NCBI GenBank assembly: GCA_000155435.1
Contig: DS990260.1
Span: 92,606 to 156,605 of the forward strand
Length of the DNA stretch: 64,000 nt
From: Clostridiales bacterium 1_7_47FAA
GTDB lineage: Bacteria > Bacillota > Clostridia > Lachnospirales > Lachnospiraceae
Reading direction: 5' to 3'
Under the pieces are notes generated by a model. The model was not told the DNA's origin, did no database searches, and saw only the letters and a program-made list of their open reading frames with translations. Shown piece after piece: positions 61,534 through 64,000 of this stretch. Position 1 is the stretch's first letter. Each line of letters starts with the position of its first letter. Position numbers and translations under genes: made by a program.

Positions 61534-62904
61534 CTAACCCACAAATTTGGAAGCATATCCCTGGATGAAGATACCCAGTACAATCAGAGGCAGGATATAA
61601 CTCACATAAATCCTTGCCCAGGCAGGGAAATGGATTCCCTCCCCTTCATTGGCCTCCGCCATGAACTTCTTAAATCCCCAACCATACCGGCTGGTGCAGA
61701 ATAAAAGATACAGCATGCTTCCGATGGGAAGCAGGTTATTGCTGAGGATGAAATCCTCCAGGTCCAGGACCGTGCTTCCTTCGCCCAGCGGAGCAAAACC
61801 GCTCCACAGGTTGAATCCCAGCACACACGGGATGGACAGGATGATGATTACCACGATGTTCCATACAACCGCCTTTTTGATGGAACAGCCGGTCAGGTCC
61901 GTTGCAAAGGATATGATATTCTGGAACACCGCGATGATGGTTGAAAATGCCGCAAAGGACATGAACAGGAAAAACATGGTCCCCCATATCCTCCCGCCTG
62001 CCATATGGTTGAATACATTGGGCAGGGTGATGAAAATCAAGGCAGGCCCTGATTTGGACTCAATGTTATAGGCAAAGCAGGCAGGGAAGATAATGAGTCC
62101 CGCCATAAATGCAACCATGGTGTCTAAAAGCGCAACACTGACCGCCTCCCCTGTCAGGGACCGTTCCTTGCCGATATAGCTTCCAAAGATAGCCAGGGCG
62201 CCGATTCCAATACTCAGCGTAAAAAAGGATTGTCCCAGGGCAGCGAACACGGCTTCCCCCACTCCGGCTTCCTTCATCTTGCCGAAATCAGGCTTTAGGT
62301 AAAACTCCAGCCCCGGACCTCCGCCCGGAAGAATCATGGAATGGACAGCCAGCACGATCATCAGCCCCAAAAGGCACACCATCATGACCTTGGTAATGCG
62401 CTCCACCCCCTGCTGAAGGCCCATGGCACACACGCCGAAACACAGCAATACCACGACCACCATAAAGCTTCCCATCAATGCGGGGTTTCCCAGCATGGTG
62501 TTAAATTCCCCTGCCACGGCCTCTGCCTCAAGGCCGGCAAAGTCACCCATGAGCATTTTGAAAAAATAAAGGACCATCCAACCGCCAACCGTGGTGTAAA
62601 ACATCATCAGGATATAGTTGCCTGCCATGGCAGGATACTTTGTCAGATGCCATTTACTCCCTTTTGGTTCCAGCACATCAAAGGACAGGGCCGCGCTTTT
62701 CCTGCTGGCCCGTCCAACCGCAAACTCCATTACTACAATCGGCAGTCCCAATATCAGAAGGAATGCAAGGTAGACCAGCACGAATGCCGCGCCTCCGTAT
62801 TCACCTACGATATATGGGAAACGCCATACATTGCCAAGGCCAATGGCACATCCTGCGGATATAAGGATGAAGCCAAGCCTGGACGAAAATTTTTCACGTT
62901 CCAT
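61534..62904 (-). CDS. Sodium-dependent transporter, NSS/SNF family
   Basis: 456 residues with about 11-12 membrane helices. The family signature AGCAIGLGNVWRFPYI with GEYGGAAF lies in helix 1 (about residues 17-40), forming the sodium and substrate sites; bacterial relatives such as LeuT and TnaT carry hydrophobic amino acids. Substrate cannot be assigned. The ATG is preceded by GGGGGAT at nine bases. The 5' leader carries a stable hairpin with a T-run (62925-62980). Monogenic, with terminator hairpins after its stop. Confidence 0.92.
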   Translation of the reverse strand: MEREKFSSRLGFILISAGCAIGLGNVWRFPYIVGEYGGAAFVLVYLAFLLILGLPIVVMEFAVGRASRKSAALSFDVLEPKGSKWHLTKYPAMAGNYILMMFYTTVGGWMVLYFFKMLMGDFAGLEAEAVAGEFNTMLGNPALMGSFMVVVVLLCFGVCAMGLQQGVERITKVMMVCLLGLMIVLAVHSMILPGGGPGLEFYLKPDFGKMKEAGVGEAVFAALGQSFFTLSIGIGALAIFGSYIGKERSLTGEAVSVALLDTMVAFMAGLIIFPACFAYNIESKSGPALIFITLPNVFNHMAGGRIWGTMFFLFMSFAAFSTIIAVFQNIISFATDLTGCSIKKAVVWNIVVIIILSIPCVLGFNLWSGFAPLGEGSTVLDLEDFILSNNLLPIGSMLYLLFCTSRYGWGFKKFMAEANEGEGIHFPAWARIYVSYILPLIVLGIFIQGYASKFVG

Positions 62905-62924
62905 GATTATATATCCCCCATCTC

Positions 62925-62980
62925 GTAATAAAAGCGCCTTCTACCAGAGCAGCTTCTAAACATGCTCTCAGGGCGCTTTC
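62925..62980 (-). promoter_or_regulatory. Hairpin with T-run in the NSS transporter leader
   Basis: Minus strand: GCGCC-CTG-AGAGC ... GCTCT-GGTAGAA-GGCGC followed by TTTTATT, ending about 20 bases before the transporter ATG. Two helices separated by an asymmetric internal loop, placed as an attenuator; it could also be the terminator of an upstream transcript. Confidence 0.45.
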
Positions 62981-63320
62981 ATATATTACCATATTATCAC
63001 ATAAATAGCAACCATATGAAACCACCCAAACCACTTTACTAGAGCCTGTTTGATTAGGGTTTATCAAGTAAAGTGTGTAAATTTTTAAATTTTCTGCCAG
63101 AGGTCTTATGACCTCCGATGTATAGATGTATATTATGGCTTTTGATTCCTTTGGCAGAGAATGGCTTTGTGGAGCTGCTCGGTCTGCTCCATCTGGCATT
63201 TGGTACCTTCTGGGCGATGGCTGTCTTTGCAAACTCAATGGTTAATACTCCATCGATTACCTCAACTGCCCTTTCAGCCCCTGCTCTCATTCTCTGTCAT
63301 TGCCGTGTCCTCCTTGATTT
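62981..63320. other. Accessory DNA without a recognisable gene
   Basis: Short open frames exist on both strands but none has a ribosome-binding site or known family. The stretch near 63055-63100 is AT-rich and vaguely like the end of an IS256-type element, but no transposase or second end is present in the window. Confidence 0.4.
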
Positions 63321-63371
63321 ATTGTATCAACCTTATGTGCTTATTATATACCCGATTTGAGTTGATACAAT
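63321..63371 (+). promoter_or_regulatory. Autoregulated promoter of the HTH gene
   Basis: TTGTAT (63322-63327), 17-bp spacer, TATATA (63345-63350). A perfect 11-bp inverted repeat, ATTGTATCAAC (63321-63331) and GTTGATACAAT (63361-63371), has one arm over the -35 and one just after the start site. Confidence 0.7.
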
Positions 63372-63410
63372 TAGTAAGAGGTGCTATAGCAGAAACAGAG
63401 TTAAAACTAT

Positions 63411-63632
63411 ATGCTAAAATACAAAATTGACATTCCTGCCGCGTTAAAAGAAAATGAATATACTACTTATCACATACGACAGGAGAAACTTATTGGCGAA
63501 GCACAAATGCAAAAAATCCGTAAAGGTGAAATTGCAAGCAAGGAAACGCTTAATAAACCATGTGAATTGCTCAACTGTCAACCAGGAGATTTGTTGGAGT
63601 ATATAGAGGAAGACCATTCAGCAAAAACATAA
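63411..63632 (+). CDS. Small XRE/Cro-type HTH regulator (HTH_26)
   Basis: 73 residues. The pattern TTYHIRQEKLIGEAQMQKIR followed by KETLNKPCELLNCQPGDLLEY is typical of the small HTH_26 regulators carried on conjugative elements and in toxin-antitoxin settings in Lachnospiraceae. A Pro stands where Leu is usual (NKPCELL), perhaps a decaying copy. The ribosome-binding site is weak. The promoter upstream is bracketed by inverted repeats that suggest autoregulation. It lies just before the type I toxin locus. Confidence 0.75.
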   Translation: MLKYKIDIPAALKENEYTTYHIRQEKLIGEAQMQKIRKGEIASKETLNKPCELLNCQPGDLLEYIEEDHSAKT

Positions 63633-63674
63633 TGAAATAAGCCCCGAGACGCAATTCGGGACAGCAGAATGACA

Positions 63675-63724
63675 ATATAATATACTTACCAAGGGAACCG
63701 ATGGGGCGATATGTCCAGCCACCT
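63675..63724 (+). promoter_or_regulatory. Toxin promoter -10 and leader; left copy of inverted repeat
   Basis: Contains TATAAT (63676-63681 region) and the 5' leader of the toxin mRNA. It is an inverted, about 85 percent identical copy of 63884-63934. The -35 outside the repeat is poor. CCAGCC in this leader (63715-63720) can pair with GGCTGG overlapping the toxin ribosome-binding site (63743-63748). Confidence 0.65.
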
Positions 63725-63753
63725 ACTTATACAAAAGAAAGGGGCTGGTGCTC

Positions 63754-63837
63754 ATGTATGTTACATATGGCGATTTATTCACCTTTGTAATTATGCTATG
63801 CGCAGTTATAACTCTTGTTTATCTGCATAAAAAATAG
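63754..63837 (+). CDS. Putative holin-like type I toxin, 27 residues
   Basis: Short frame MYVTYGDLFTFVIMLCAVIT then LVYLHKK: a polar start, one hydrophobic helix and a basic end, closely fitting the 'putative holin-like toxin' (Hol-Tox) family of Firmicutes that permeabilises the membrane when overproduced. A GAAAGGGGC ribosome-binding site lies upstream and can be sequestered by the leader. Its 3' end overlaps a convergent antisense RNA driven by a consensus promoter, which completes a type I toxin-antitoxin arrangement. Confidence 0.75.
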   Translation: MYVTYGDLFTFVIMLCAVITLVYLHKK

Positions 63838-63921
63838 CGCCCCCACCTGGACAGTGTAGCGCTATTTAAGTAATTATACACCGAGGTGGCTAGGCTATAT
63901 CTAGTCATCGGTTCTCTTGTT
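63828..63921 (-). ncRNA. Antisense RNA antitoxin
   Basis: Predicted from a perfect sigma-A promoter and a terminator: the stem ATAGCGC/GCGCTAT (63834-63840 with 63859-63865) is followed on the minus strand by TTTTTT (complement of 63829-63834). The RNA of about 94 nt is complementary to the last bases of the toxin frame and the toxin 3' untranslated region. Confidence 0.7.
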
Positions 63922-63934
63922 AAGTATATTATAT
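63884..63934 (-). repeat. Right copy of inverted promoter/leader repeat
   Basis: Minus strand reading ATATAATATACTTAACAAGA and on to AGCCACCT; 42-43 of 50 positions match the toxin leader at 63675-63724. It forms the -10 and first 50 bases of the antisense RNA. On the plus strand its ACCGA...TCGGT hairpin (63880-63912) may terminate the toxin mRNA. Confidence 0.8.
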
Positions 63935-63956
63935 CGGTTCGCCAAACTATTGTCAA
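63928..63956 (-). promoter_or_regulatory. Antitoxin promoter
   Basis: Minus strand: TTGACA (63951-63956), 17-bp spacer, TATAAT (63928-63933), a full consensus sigma-A promoter, much stronger than the toxin promoter. Confidence 0.85.
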
Positions 63957-64000
63957 CACATTTTTGACTGGCTACCTAACCGTAACGGCTATGATACGAC

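Noticed and set aside
63055-63100. Possible end of an IS256-type insertion sequence
   Set aside because: Only a loose resemblance; no transposase, matching second end or target duplication could be seen.
63054-63290. 78-codon minus-strand frame near the accessory junction
   Set aside because: No recognisable family, no ribosome-binding site, and the opposite frames are equally open; not called as a gene.

Overview
The window looks like chromosomal DNA of a spore-forming, anaerobic Lachnospiraceae bacterium, most likely of the Enterocloster / Clostridium clostridioforme group. This is an inference from moderate G+C with AT-richer islands, strong AGGAGG ribosome-binding sites, Gram-positive sigma-A promoters (TTGACA-17-TATAAT type) and gene content: DarA, YlbM/TmcAL, a DUF711 + ACT pair, class III fructose-1,6-bisphosphatase, a SleB-type hydrolase, BglG/LicT antitermination and several PTS operons.

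Layout. 1-12,800 is housekeeping, nearly all on the minus strand: c-di-AMP receptor, HtrA protease, TmcAL, a methyltransferase, two phosphatases, a DUF711/ACT pair, an MBL-fold hydrolase, coaE, polA and a zf-HC2 membrane protein. 12,960-20,000 is mixed: tRNA-Leu, sporulation/envelope genes, two unannotated tiny genes, a possible small RNA, and a three-gene operon (two small proteins plus an R2K ATP-grasp enzyme) behind a promoter whose spacer is filled by a perfect LexA box. 20,000-24,700 is a complete beta-glucoside system (bglP-bglA-licT) with its RAT antiterminator and overlapping terminator. 24,800-34,500 carries a beta-helix acyltransferase-like protein, topB, galM, asd and a second gyrase-like type IIA topoisomerase pair. 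34,674-36,986 encodes a 770-residue beta-helix/InlB-repeat protein with an extremely cysteine-rich tail and a sporulation-type promoter. 37,000-46,800 has tRNA-Gly, a polar amino-acid ABC importer with a palindromic operator, fbp, an AI-2E family transporter, small unknown genes, tag and XRE regulators. 46,900-47,200 is a Pro-Glu-Thr tRNA cluster. 47,300-52,300 is an O-acyltransferase pair behind a copper P-type ATPase. 52,500-59,730 is an alpha-glucoside PTS / GH13 / HAD operon with two RpiR regulators and an autoregulated XRE/membrane-protein pair. 59,740-61,440 is an AT-rich insert (isochorismatase, WYL regulator). 61,534-62,904 is an NSS transporter. The last kilobase is accessory DNA with an autoregulated HTH gene and a type I toxin-antitoxin locus.

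The most unusual items are: (1) the type I toxin-antitoxin locus at 63,660-63,960, where toxin mRNA and antisense RNA start in near-identical, inverted copies of the same promoter/leader; (2) the SOS-controlled R2K ATP-grasp operon at 15,990-17,620; (3) the cysteine-rich beta-helix protein; and (4) a recurring pattern of 12-22 bp tandem repeats that run across the stop codons of genes (3,688-3,747; 20,109-20,179; 54,564-54,607). All functions are read from sequence and family knowledge; no database search was run.
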